From NCBI RefSeq assembly GCF_013839445.1, contig NZ_JACDIT010000002.1:186001-250000 (forward strand): a stretch of 64,000 nucleotides of DNA, in the 5' to 3' direction. Source of the stretch: Chthonobacter albigriseus (lineage in GTDB: Bacteria; Pseudomonadota; Alphaproteobacteria; Rhizobiales; Pleomorphomonadaceae). Every line of letters starts with the position of its first letter. Within the stretch, counting starts at the first letter, position 1. The notes beneath the pieces are model-generated. The model ran no database searches. It was not told the origin of the DNA and saw only the letters and a list, made by a program, of their open reading frames with translations. Both the position numbers and the translations under genes were made by a program. Of this stretch, positions 25,184 through 33,110 are shown piece after piece.

Positions 25184-26224
25184 ATGGAACTGGCAGAATT
25201 CAGGAAGCCGCTGATCCGAATCGCTTTCACCGACTTTCCGGGACAGACCAACCCCGGCTTCATCACCCGCCTGCTGTCGGAGCGATACGACGTCCACGTC
25301 ACGGATCGGGATCCAGACTACGTCATCTATTCCGTTTTCGGCCACGAATTCCTGAGGTTCGACAACGCTATCCGGATCTTCTTCACCGGCGAGAACGTGC
25401 ACCCTGACTTCAATCTCTGCGACTACGCTTTCTCCTACGATTGGCTCACGTTCGAGGACCGGCACTTTCGGGCCCCGAACTTCATCCTCTACGACCAGTG
25501 GACCGATCTCGTCAGGCGGGGATCCTCGAAGGTCCCGCACGCGTCCGCGAAGACGGCCTTCTGCAATTTCATCTACTCCAACGGCGCCGGCCACCCGGCG
25601 CGCGACAGGTTTTTCGAACTCCTCACGCGGCACAAGCCAGTGGAGTCCTTCGGCGCCCATCGCAAGAACAGCGCCCGGACGATCGGAGCCGCCTACGATG
25701 GGGACTGGAGTTCGCCCAAGGTCGAGGCACAAAGAGACTTCAAGTTCTCCATCGCCTTCGAAAACAGCTCCAGCTCCGGCTACACGACCGAGAAGATCGT
25801 CCATGCGCTGGCCGCCGATACGGTCCCGATCTACTGGGGCGATCCGACGATCGCGCGCGTGTTCAACCCGGACCGGTTCATCCATGTCGACGAAGCCAAC
25901 ATGGACGAGGCCGTCGAACGGGTGATCCGGCTCGACGCGGACGATGACGCCTATCTTCGGATGGTCAACCAGCCGTTTTTCCTGGGCGGAGAGGCGCCCC
26001 ACGAACTGACGCGGGAGGCGCTGCTCGATGCGTTCTCTGCGATCTTCTCGCGGCCGCTGGAGACCGCGGGTCGCCGGAACCCCTACTTCTGGGGGGCCAA
26101 GTACGAGCAGCGGCGGCGCCGCGAGGTCAAGGCCGGTCTCCTCCTTGACCGGCTTAGCCGGCCGGCGCTGCTGGGGCGAGGAAAGGCCGCCCTGAAGTCC
26201 CTGATCGGCCGAAGCAGGATCTGA
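25184..26224 (+). CDS. Glycosyltransferase family 10 (alpha-1,3/1,4-fucosyltransferase-like)
   Basis: GT-B enzyme of 346 aa that would transfer fucose or a related deoxysugar from GDP-fucose. The ATG at 25184 follows AAGGAG at a 6-nt spacing. The N-terminal half has RIFFTGENVHPDFNLCDYAF. The GT10 hallmark is at about residues 188-226: FSIAFENSSSSGYTTEKIVH followed by ALAADTVPIYWGDP, then FIHVDEANMDEAVE. The basic C-terminal region could associate with the membrane. Bacterial members decorate O-antigen, in Helicobacter producing Lewis-type epitopes; the acceptor here is unknown. Confidence 0.9.
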   Translation: MELAEFRKPLIRIAFTDFPGQTNPGFITRLLSERYDVHVTDRDPDYVIYSVFGHEFLRFDNAIRIFFTGENVHPDFNLCDYAFSYDWLTFEDRHFRAPNFILYDQWTDLVRRGSSKVPHASAKTAFCNFIYSNGAGHPARDRFFELLTRHKPVESFGAHRKNSARTIGAAYDGDWSSPKVEAQRDFKFSIAFENSSSSGYTTEKIVHALAADTVPIYWGDPTIARVFNPDRFIHVDEANMDEAVERVIRLDADDDAYLRMVNQPFFLGGEAPHELTREALLDAFSAIFSRPLETAGRRNPYFWGAKYEQRRRREVKAGLLLDRLSRPALLGRGKAALKSLIGRSRI

Positions 26225-26372
26225 AGCAATCCGCGACGGGGACGAAAGACCCGGTCGACCGGAGACTGCTCCCAGCGCCTCCGAAACGAACCAAAGCGTC
26301 AGGTCGGCTTGGCCATGTGCCGAATCGGCAAACCGCGAGAGCGGGAGATCGGGAAGACTTTCGTGCGGTCGT

Positions 26373-27257
26373 TCAGACCGGGAAGTCGGCCCGGATCCGC
26401 TCGGCGGCGTGCTGCAGCTTCTCCACGGCCTCGGCCAGCGCGGCATCGGTGCTGAGCTGCGGGTCCACCCGTTCGATCCGCCGGGCGAGATAGTCCGACG
26501 CCTTGCGCGCGAACCAGGCGTCCACGCGCCCGTGGCCGGGGATGCGGCGGTAGCCCTTTCTCACGGCCCGTCTCGGAAGGCTGACCGTGTTCACACCCAT
26601 GGCTTCGTAGAGCGACGTCGGCCGCATGGGGAGGAAATCCGGTCGGATCCCGATCGCGCTTCCCCAGTCCGCCCATTTCATGTGATGGCGGGCGTCCTGC
26701 GGTTCGAGCGCGATCCAGGGCACTCTCAACGCGTCGGCCACGATCGCGCCGTGCATGGCCTCCGCCACGATCAGCTCGCTCGCCTTGATGTCCTCGAGCA
26801 CGTGGAGCGTATCGCCGGTCGGGTCGATGAAGTGGAAGCCCGCGTCGTCTGCCACGGCCTTCCAGGAGCCGCGATCGAGCGATTCGAAGTGCGGGATCAA
26901 GGAAACCTTGTGGCGCTTGGGGACAGGGTCGCCGAACCAGGCATTGACCAGCAGCGCGGCGTCGCCGACGACCAGCCGGCGGGAGATGGACAGTGCGTCC
27001 GCCGTGAACTCGCCGCGTACCCCGTAGATCCGCCAGCTTTCGTCGATGATCGGTGCCGGAGCGTAGCCGCCGTAGCCGGAACCGAACACGACCTTGAGAT
27101 CCCGGGCGGGATGCTGATCGTTCAGGATCGAGCCGATGCCCAGGAACAGCCGGTCGTCCTGTTGGTCGAAAAGACCGGGAAACACGCGCGGCAGCAGGAC
27201 GTGGTTCAACTCGTCGCCGAAATTCGGCTTGGACCCCTGGTAGTAGTAAAGCCGCAT
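26373..27257 (-). CDS. Polysaccharide pyruvyl transferase family protein (ExoV/CsaB-like)
   Basis: A 294-aa enzyme predicted to add a pyruvyl ketal from phosphoenolpyruvate to a sugar of an exported polysaccharide. It begins MRLYYYQGSKPNFGDELNHVL; the NFGDELN element and the later LFLGIGSILN, VFGSGYGG and RGEFTADAL are family features. VAEAMHGAIVADALRVPWIA carries the conserved His of the C-terminal half. Its ATG overlaps the stop of the upstream GT2 gene by one base (TAATG), so translation is probably coupled. Confidence 0.87.
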   Translation of the reverse strand: MRLYYYQGSKPNFGDELNHVLLPRVFPGLFDQQDDRLFLGIGSILNDQHPARDLKVVFGSGYGGYAPAPIIDESWRIYGVRGEFTADALSISRRLVVGDAALLVNAWFGDPVPKRHKVSLIPHFESLDRGSWKAVADDAGFHFIDPTGDTLHVLEDIKASELIVAEAMHGAIVADALRVPWIALEPQDARHHMKWADWGSAIGIRPDFLPMRPTSLYEAMGVNTVSLPRRAVRKGYRRIPGHGRVDAWFARKASDYLARRIERVDPQLSTDAALAEAVEKLQHAAERIRADFPV

Positions 27258-28111
27258 TATGTGTTCGCCCCCCGCCTTTTCATGTAGGCCAAAGCGCCTT
27301 TGGCGATCTGGACGGCGCGGGCCGGCCGACGGGCCGCGGTCCAGAGGTCGTGCGCCAGAACCCGGCGGTAGTTGAGGAGCCCGTAGTCCGCGGACTTCCG
27401 ATAGACTGCCCCTGCGCCGTAGTCATAGTACAACAGCTGTTGGAAGGCTGTGCCGAGGTCACGGCCGTGATCATGCCAGACGACCGGCAGCGGCGAATAG
27501 ACACCGCGCCAGCCGCGGCGCAGCAGCCGAAGCGCCAGCTCCCACTCCTCTCCCGCGAAAGGCGTCCCCGCGCCGAATGTCTCGTCGAAGCGCTCGGTTT
27601 CGAGCGCTTGACGGCGGAACGCCATGTTGGAGCCCTGGACAACGCCCCGCGGCAGAAACACGCCCCGATCGAAGGTGGCGGGTTCGGGGTCGGTTCGCGT
27701 TCCCAGGGTCGACTGATCGGGCGTGAACGGCTTGATCATGCCGGTTCCGAAGCCGATCGACTCGTCCTGAAAAACCTGGCGCCAGGCGTCGACGAAACCC
27801 CGGTCGACATAGCAGTCGTCGTCGATGAACAGGAGGATCTCACCGGTCGCCTCAGCGATCGCGTCGTTGCGGCCGGCCGAGTTTCCGCGTCTGCGGCACT
27901 CCACCACCACGGTCTGCGCGACGTCGGCCTGGAAAGCCCGCATCATGGCCTGGGTCTGATCCGTCGAACCGTTGTCGACCAGAATGATCTGCAGGTCCGA
28001 CCGGTCCGACAGGGCCGCGATGTGGCGCAGGGTCGGCTGTAGCCGCGAGGCCCCGTCCTTGCTGCACAGGACCAGCGTGACTGGCGCTCGGTTGCTGACC
28101 GCAGACGTCAT
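27257..28111 (-). CDS. Glycosyltransferase family 2
   Basis: GT-A enzyme of 284 aa. After MTSAVSNRAPVTLVLCSKDG come the nucleotide-binding IILVDNGSTDQTQAMMR and the DxD-type metal motif ILLFIDDDCYVD (about 92-103). VVQGSNMAFRRQAL and GEEWELALRLLRRGW are the acceptor-side elements. The ATG at 28111 overlaps the flippase stop by 4 bp. The frame is open far upstream through the flippase gene in another phase, but that is a shadow. It forms an operon with the flippase and pyruvyltransferase. Confidence 0.9.
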   Translation of the reverse strand: MTSAVSNRAPVTLVLCSKDGASRLQPTLRHIAALSDRSDLQIILVDNGSTDQTQAMMRAFQADVAQTVVVECRRRGNSAGRNDAIAEATGEILLFIDDDCYVDRGFVDAWRQVFQDESIGFGTGMIKPFTPDQSTLGTRTDPEPATFDRGVFLPRGVVQGSNMAFRRQALETERFDETFGAGTPFAGEEWELALRLLRRGWRGVYSPLPVVWHDHGRDLGTAFQQLLYYDYGAGAVYRKSADYGLLNYRRVLAHDLWTAARRPARAVQIAKGALAYMKRRGANT

Positions 28112-29595
28112 GAACTCCCCTTGAGCTGGCTTAAGAGCTGGCGCATCGCCGGCCGGACGCGGGCTGCCTCCACCAGGGCAAGCGCCGCGGCATAGACCAG
28201 GACGCCGCTGGCGATCAGCGCGCCGAGGCGGTACACGCGGGCCCAATCCTCGACCTGGGTCTCGACAAGCTTGACGCCTGCGACCATGACCAGCGCGGCC
28301 AGGAGCGGCCGCCAGAACTGCTGCAGATAGGTCATCGGACTGATCTGCAGCAACCGGACGGACATGAGGACCGGTATGAACCAGAATGCGAAGGATCGCA
28401 GCACGAGACCCGTCAGCAGCACATTGACCCCGTAGGGAGCCAGGATGAGGACGAGCGGGATCGAGGTCAGCGTGCCGGACATCTGGTAGTAGAACCACCA
28501 GTCGGCCTTTCCGAGCCCGCGGATCAGGCCGGCCTGCAACAGGCCGACCGATGTGATCAGGCCCTGCACGCAGAGAATCTGCACCGGCAGCGTGGCGATC
28601 GCCCAATGCTCTCCGAACAGGAACGGCACCAGATCCCCGGAAACCGCCGCTAGCCCCATGAACAGCGGGAACGAAACGGCCGCCGCGGCATAGGAGGCCA
28701 TCAGGTATCCCCGGGTGACCCGCGCCCTGTCGTCCTGAATGGTGGAAAAGATCGGGTGCACCGAGGCGCCGAGCGCGCCGCCGACCGTGTCGGCGCAAAG
28801 AGCGTAGATCCGCTTGGCGAAGTTCAGCACACCGAGCGCGGCCGGCCCGAGAACCAGTCCGGTCACCGTCTGGTCGATCTGCGTGGAAACCGTGTTGAGG
28901 ATCCGGGTCCCGGTGGCGAACAGCGCGTACCGCGGCACCCCTCGGACAGCCGAGACGGGCGGCCTCATCGGACGCCAGCCGGCCGCCATGAAGTTGACCA
29001 GCGTAATCGCCGCCTGCGCTGCGACCGGCGAAGTCGCCAGCGCCCATAGCCCGTATCCGGCAAACAGCAGACCGAGCGTCACCGCGCCGGCGAACAGCGA
29101 CGCGAACGTCGCACGGGCCGCCACAACCGAGAACCTCAGGCCACGTTCGACGAGGGCTGCAGGCACGATGTTGAGCGCGTCCAGCGGGATCTTGATGCCG
29201 AGCAGGAACAGGATCTCGCTGTGTCCAAGCGTGAAGTCGTCGACCCAGCCGAAAACGGCGATCGTGGACATGCCCGCATAGATCAGCAGCGCCGCCCCCA
29301 GACAGATTGCGAACTGGGAATAGAGATCCGCCTGGTCCAGCTTCTTCGCCTGGACGATGTACTCGCCGACGCCCGACAGACACAAGGACGAGGCGATCGT
29401 GCAGAGGCTCAAGCAGAAGGCCACGGCGCCGAAGTCCGAGGGACCAAGCCAACGGGAACTCACCATGAACACGGCGAAACTGACGAGGCTCGGGAGAGCC
29501 ACATTGACGCCCGACCAGACGACAGCTCCGATCGCCCGGCGCTTGAGCGGCCCCGCTGCCGCGGATGTCCGGGCCGAATCGTCGAATTCCACCAT
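28108..29595 (-). CDS. Wzx/ExoT-like lipopolysaccharide flippase (second)
   Basis: MOP-superfamily membrane protein of 495 aa with about 12-14 hydrophobic segments. It has the WzxC/ExoT-type opening: LKRRAIGAVVWSGVNVALPS then VFMVSSRWLGPSDFGAVAFC. It starts at the ATG at 29595 and heads a three-gene unit with a GT2 and the ExoV-like pyruvyltransferase. It differs clearly in sequence from the flippase at 19515-20948, which suggests that a second glycan, such as an exopolysaccharide, is exported. Confidence 0.87.
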   Translation of the reverse strand: MVEFDDSARTSAAAGPLKRRAIGAVVWSGVNVALPSLVSFAVFMVSSRWLGPSDFGAVAFCLSLCTIASSLCLSGVGEYIVQAKKLDQADLYSQFAICLGAALLIYAGMSTIAVFGWVDDFTLGHSEILFLLGIKIPLDALNIVPAALVERGLRFSVVAARATFASLFAGAVTLGLLFAGYGLWALATSPVAAQAAITLVNFMAAGWRPMRPPVSAVRGVPRYALFATGTRILNTVSTQIDQTVTGLVLGPAALGVLNFAKRIYALCADTVGGALGASVHPIFSTIQDDRARVTRGYLMASYAAAAVSFPLFMGLAAVSGDLVPFLFGEHWAIATLPVQILCVQGLITSVGLLQAGLIRGLGKADWWFYYQMSGTLTSIPLVLILAPYGVNVLLTGLVLRSFAFWFIPVLMSVRLLQISPMTYLQQFWRPLLAALVMVAGVKLVETQVEDWARVYRLGALIASGVLVYAAALALVEAARVRPAMRQLLSQLKGSS

Positions 29596-29965
29596 CAAGC
29601 GCCCAACCGTTCTCCGTCCGCTCCGCTTGCCCCGGGCCTGTGGCTCAAATAGGGCAGATCCGGTCCGCCCTCCGGGGGCGGTCCTGCTGCGGCTCGCTGA
29701 CGGCGCAGTCCCGGCCTCGTTGCGTTCTCACCCGTCCGCGTGGATGCCCGATCGGCAATGCGGAAGGGCCAGCCGACCTCCGGCAATCGGCCGGATGCGG
29801 GCGCACAGACGGGTCAAGACCTGATGGGGCCGGTATAGCAGTCCGGCTTGAGGAAGTCCTCCCTCTAGTTCCCGCTCGATGCCGGTGTGACCGTGTCCGG
29901 CCCGGCGGGCGGTTACGCGGGATACCGTCGGACGGAGGCGTCCTCGCGCCCCCGCTCGCGCCGGT
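29596..29965. other. 370-bp spacer between flippase and beta-propeller genes
   Basis: Holds a hairpin at 29665-29681 (arms CCGCCC/GGGCGG, 5-nt loop) just upstream of the flippase gene. It should contain the flippase promoter and the end of the alcohol dehydrogenase operon; I could not assign either with confidence. No gene seen. Confidence 0.5.
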
Positions 29966-30946
29966 TCACGGTTTGATGGCGATACCCCAGGGCAGACGGC
30001 CGACGGGGACGGATTTCTCGGCGGTCAGCGTGGCGACGTCGATCACGGTCATGTCGTTGGTGAGGCCATTGGCGACGTAGAGCTTGCCGCCGTCCGGGGC
30101 GATCTCCACGTGCCAGGGCCGCTGGCCGACCAGGATGTAGTCGTGGACCTTGTAGGTTGCGGTGTCGACCACCGCGACGCGGTTGGCCGGCCCGAGCGCG
30201 ACGAAGGCCCACTTGCCGTCGGCGGAGAAGCGCAGGCCGACCGGCTGGATCAGCTCCTGGCGAAGGCCTTGCACCTCGAAGCCGATCTTCTGCACCACCG
30301 CGTGGGACGCAACGTCGATCACCGACACGGTGCCGCCGATCTCGGACGTCACCCAGACGGACTTTTGGTCGGGATGGAATTCGGCGTGGCGCGGCCGTGT
30401 GTCGACGAGCACGTGGGCGAGCACCTCCAGGGTCTCGTTGTCGATGAAGTGGGCCATCGACGTGCTCTCCGACGTGGCGACGGTGATCTTGGAATCGGCC
30501 GAGACCGCCATTCCCTCCGGCTCCACGCCTACCATCACCTCGGTGATCACCTCGCCGGTGTCGCGGGCCATGACGGTCACCATGGCGTCGTCCTCGTTGG
30601 CGATGTAGATGCGCTCGCCCTTGGGATCGACGTCGAGCAGTTCCGGGTCCGGGCCGGAGTCCAGCTGCCGGGTAATCTCCAGCGTCTCCGTGTCGATCAC
30701 GTCGAGGCGGTCGTCGTCGCCGGCGCAGACATAGACCTCCTTGAAATCGTGGCTGATGATGATGCCACGCGGGCGCCGGCTGGTCTTGATCGTCTTGACG
30801 ATTTCCAGGGTCTGCGAATCGAGGACGGTGACCGTGTTGTCCTTTTCGTTGGTGACGAAGATCGAGCCGGCCTCTGCCGTCCCGACGCCGCCGGCGGTCA
30901 GCATGGTGGCGGCGACGAGCGACGCGCGCATGGCACCGATGGTCAT
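29966..30946 (-). CDS. PQQ-dependent catabolism-associated beta-propeller protein
   Basis: Secreted YVTN-type seven-bladed propeller, 326 aa. The ATG at 30946 has a strong GGAGG. A signal peptide (MRASLVAATMLTAGGVGTAEAG) is followed by repeats of about 42 residues with the blade signature IFVTNEKDNTVTVLDSQTLE and IYIANEDDAMVTVMARDTGE. I recognise the propeller family found next to PQQ alcohol dehydrogenases. Its biochemical role is not established to my knowledge. It is the last gene of the minus-strand unit that starts at 34931. Confidence 0.88.
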   Translation of the reverse strand: MTIGAMRASLVAATMLTAGGVGTAEAGSIFVTNEKDNTVTVLDSQTLEIVKTIKTSRRPRGIIISHDFKEVYVCAGDDDRLDVIDTETLEITRQLDSGPDPELLDVDPKGERIYIANEDDAMVTVMARDTGEVITEVMVGVEPEGMAVSADSKITVATSESTSMAHFIDNETLEVLAHVLVDTRPRHAEFHPDQKSVWVTSEIGGTVSVIDVASHAVVQKIGFEVQGLRQELIQPVGLRFSADGKWAFVALGPANRVAVVDTATYKVHDYILVGQRPWHVEIAPDGGKLYVANGLTNDMTVIDVATLTAEKSVPVGRLPWGIAIKP

Positions 30947-30971
30947 GGGATCCTCCCTCCTGATCTCGTTC

Positions 30972-32225
30972 TCAGTTCTTGAACTTGCAGAGTGTCTCCG
31001 GTGCATCGACGCCCAGCGTGTCGAGTTCGGAGGATTCGTGCAGGAAGCCCTCCTGCGGCGACATGGAAACGAGCGCGCGCGGGCCGGCGACGAGGATCGG
31101 CTGGCGGAGCTGGTGGTCCCAGGTCCGGAAGCTCATACCGATGCCCTTGTGGCCGGGCGCCTTGAACGCCGGCGCGCGGATGTAGGCGATGGCCTGCTGC
31201 GGATCGGCCGAATTGCCCCGCGTGACCGCATCGCCGAACATCTTCGCCGCCAGCCAGGCGTTGTAGTCGCGCTCGCGCATCCAGCGCTTGAAGTGCCGTT
31301 CGAAGGAGGACTGCAGCGACAGGCCGCCGAATTGCTCGAAGGCGCGATGCCAGGCCACCCCGACGAGGCCGTGCGTGCCGACCACCGGCCGCGGTCGCTC
31401 CGTGCGGTAGAGCAGGTATTCGCCGAAGGCCTCCGCCGCGTCGGCGACGAAGACGACGTCGTGCTCCGGGGCGCCCTGCGTCACCTGGGGCATCTGGGTC
31501 TGGATCTGCTGGTGGCCGGATTCGATGCGCCGGGAGCCGGCCTCGAAGGTGTAGGCCCGGATCTCGACGATCTCCGCGCCGAAGCGCGTCGCCGCTCGCT
31601 CGATCGCCGCGACGTAGGCCCTGTCCGCCGGCGTCTCACCCGCGATGACGAACCAGCGGTACCAGCGTTTCCATGCGAGATACTGGCCGAGGGCGTCCGC
31701 CCGCTGGGCGAAGCTCGGCACCACGTGAAAGACGTTGGCGCGGCAGTCCGCCTGCCGCAGCCGGTCGTCGCTATCGCGGATGTTGAGGATCATGGCGTCT
31801 CGCGCTTCGGCAAGATCCGCCACAGCCAAAAGGTCGGCCGCGTCGAGGTCGGCGATGATGAAGCGCTGGCCGGATGCCAGCAGCCGCCGCGCCTCCGGCA
31901 GCACGTCGGCGTCGGCCGGTACGACGACCTCCTCCATCTCGTAGGCGTGCCGGAGCAGCATGCCGGTCGCCTGGTTCTCCTTCAGGCCGAGCTGTGCGCC
32001 GCTGAGGCCCTCGTCGTCGACGATGGGATCGAGCAGCGACAGCGGCGGCGGGTCTTCGTAGGCCTTGCCCAGGTAGGCGAAGCGGGCGGTGAGCAGCGGC
32101 TCCTTGGCAGGCTTCTTGGTCTGCGCCGCGGCGGGCCCGCAGGCGGCCGCGACGAACACTGCGGCGAGGGCGGCGGATGCCCATCGCAGCAGCGGCCGGC
32201 GGATCGGCGGGGAAACGGCGGTCAT
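30972..32225 (-). CDS. Periplasmic ABC-type substrate-binding protein of the PQQ alcohol dehydrogenase system
   Basis: A 417-aa secreted binding protein of the type I periplasmic (Leu/Ile/Val-like) fold. The signal peptide is LLRWASAALAAVFVAAACGPAAAQ. The body starts ARFAYLGKAYEDPPPLSLLD and includes GVAWHRAFEQFGGLSLQSSF. Proteins of this kind usually sit next to PQQ alcohol dehydrogenase genes with ABC ATPase and permease genes; no such partner is present in this window. It starts 7 bp after the cytochrome gene and ends 25 bp before the propeller. Confidence 0.87.
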   Translation of the reverse strand: MTAVSPPIRRPLLRWASAALAAVFVAAACGPAAAQTKKPAKEPLLTARFAYLGKAYEDPPPLSLLDPIVDDEGLSGAQLGLKENQATGMLLRHAYEMEEVVVPADADVLPEARRLLASGQRFIIADLDAADLLAVADLAEARDAMILNIRDSDDRLRQADCRANVFHVVPSFAQRADALGQYLAWKRWYRWFVIAGETPADRAYVAAIERAATRFGAEIVEIRAYTFEAGSRRIESGHQQIQTQMPQVTQGAPEHDVVFVADAAEAFGEYLLYRTERPRPVVGTHGLVGVAWHRAFEQFGGLSLQSSFERHFKRWMRERDYNAWLAAKMFGDAVTRGNSADPQQAIAYIRAPAFKAPGHKGIGMSFRTWDHQLRQPILVAGPRALVSMSPQEGFLHESSELDTLGVDAPETLCKFKN

Positions 32226-32232
32226 CGCCGGG

Positions 32233-33060
32233 TCACTTCTTGTGAAGCGACTGGATGAAGGCCACGATCTTCCAGAGGTCGTCGCCGTTCTCGATGATGT
32301 CGACGTAAGGCGGCATCGGCCCGACCACGTTCTCCCGGCCCTTGCGGGCGTAGCCGTCGGCCTGGAGATCGTCGGTCCCCTTCGCGATCAACCGGAACAG
32401 GGTATCCGGGTCACTGCCGTAGACCCACACCTCGTTGGTTAGCGGGGGGCACATGCCGCCGCCGCCGTTGCCGCCGTGGCAGCCGTTGCAGGAGTTGTTG
32501 AGGAAGAGCTGGTGGCCTTCCGTGATCGCGTTGGCGTCGCCCTCGAAGGGGTTCACCAGCGTGCCCTTCGCGGCCGCTTCGATGATCTCGCGCGGGCTCT
32601 TCACGACATCGCCGCGGTGGGCGGCCTGCTCGGCGGCGGCGGCCTTCAGCTCGTCCGTCGCCGGGTCGCAGCGGGCCGCGACGATCGCCTTCTTGCCCGA
32701 CTTACCCAAGAAGACGACCGTGCAGATCTCCGCGTCGGAGATCTCAAACAGCGTCAGTTCGCTGGCCTTCACAGGCGTCGGATCGCCGCCGTTGACGACC
32801 ACCTCGATGGTCCCCTGCTCGATCGCGGTGACCTTGACGGTGACCTTGCCGTCGGCGAAGGCCTTCTCGGCGCCGGCCTCGATCTTTCCCTGCTGGGTCG
32901 GAACTGGGATCCGGTACTTCTCGTCCACCGGCCCCTGGATCGCGACGCGCTCCACGAGACCGGACTTGTCGAGGGGGATGGGACCGAACGCCAGTGCGCT
33001 ACCGGTCAGAACGATGCCGCAGCAGGCGGCGAGCAGGATACGCTTCACGATCATCGTCAC
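32233..33060 (-). CDS. c-type cytochrome with N-terminal extension (alcohol dehydrogenase electron acceptor)
   Basis: Periplasmic monohaem cytochrome, about 275 aa. The signal peptide ends GSALA before FGPIPLDKSGLVE. Residues about 30-150 form an extra domain with no haem site but two cysteines (ISDAEICTVVF and VAARCDPAT). The C-terminal third is a class I cytochrome: NPFEGDANAITEGHQLF, haem motif CNGCH, a third nearby Cys in GGGGMCPPLT, and candidate Met ligand in VVGPMPPYVD. It is likely the electron acceptor of the dehydrogenase, like XoxG or MxaG. The start is uncertain: GTG at 33060 has better Shine-Dalgarno spacing than ATG at 33054. Confidence 0.85.
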   Translation of the reverse strand: MTMIVKRILLAACCGIVLTGSALAFGPIPLDKSGLVERVAIQGPVDEKYRIPVPTQQGKIEAGAEKAFADGKVTVKVTAIEQGTIEVVVNGGDPTPVKASELTLFEISDAEICTVVFLGKSGKKAIVAARCDPATDELKAAAAEQAAHRGDVVKSPREIIEAAAKGTLVNPFEGDANAITEGHQLFLNNSCNGCHGGNGGGGMCPPLTNEVWVYGSDPDTLFRLIAKGTDDLQADGYARKGRENVVGPMPPYVDIIENGDDLWKIVAFIQSLHKK

Positions 33061-33110
33061 GGTTCTGGATCTCCCGGGGGCTTCCCTCGGGCGTGGTTGG
33101 TCGCCACGCC

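Noticed and set aside
27257-29452. 731-codon minus-strand frame starting inside the second flippase gene
   Set aside because: The upstream half is an out-of-frame reading of the flippase. Only the part from 28111 is a real GT2 gene.
29665-29681. CCGCCC/GGGCGG hairpin as a terminator for the beta-propeller gene
   Set aside because: It is about 285 bp past the propeller stop, without a T-run, and much nearer the flippase start.
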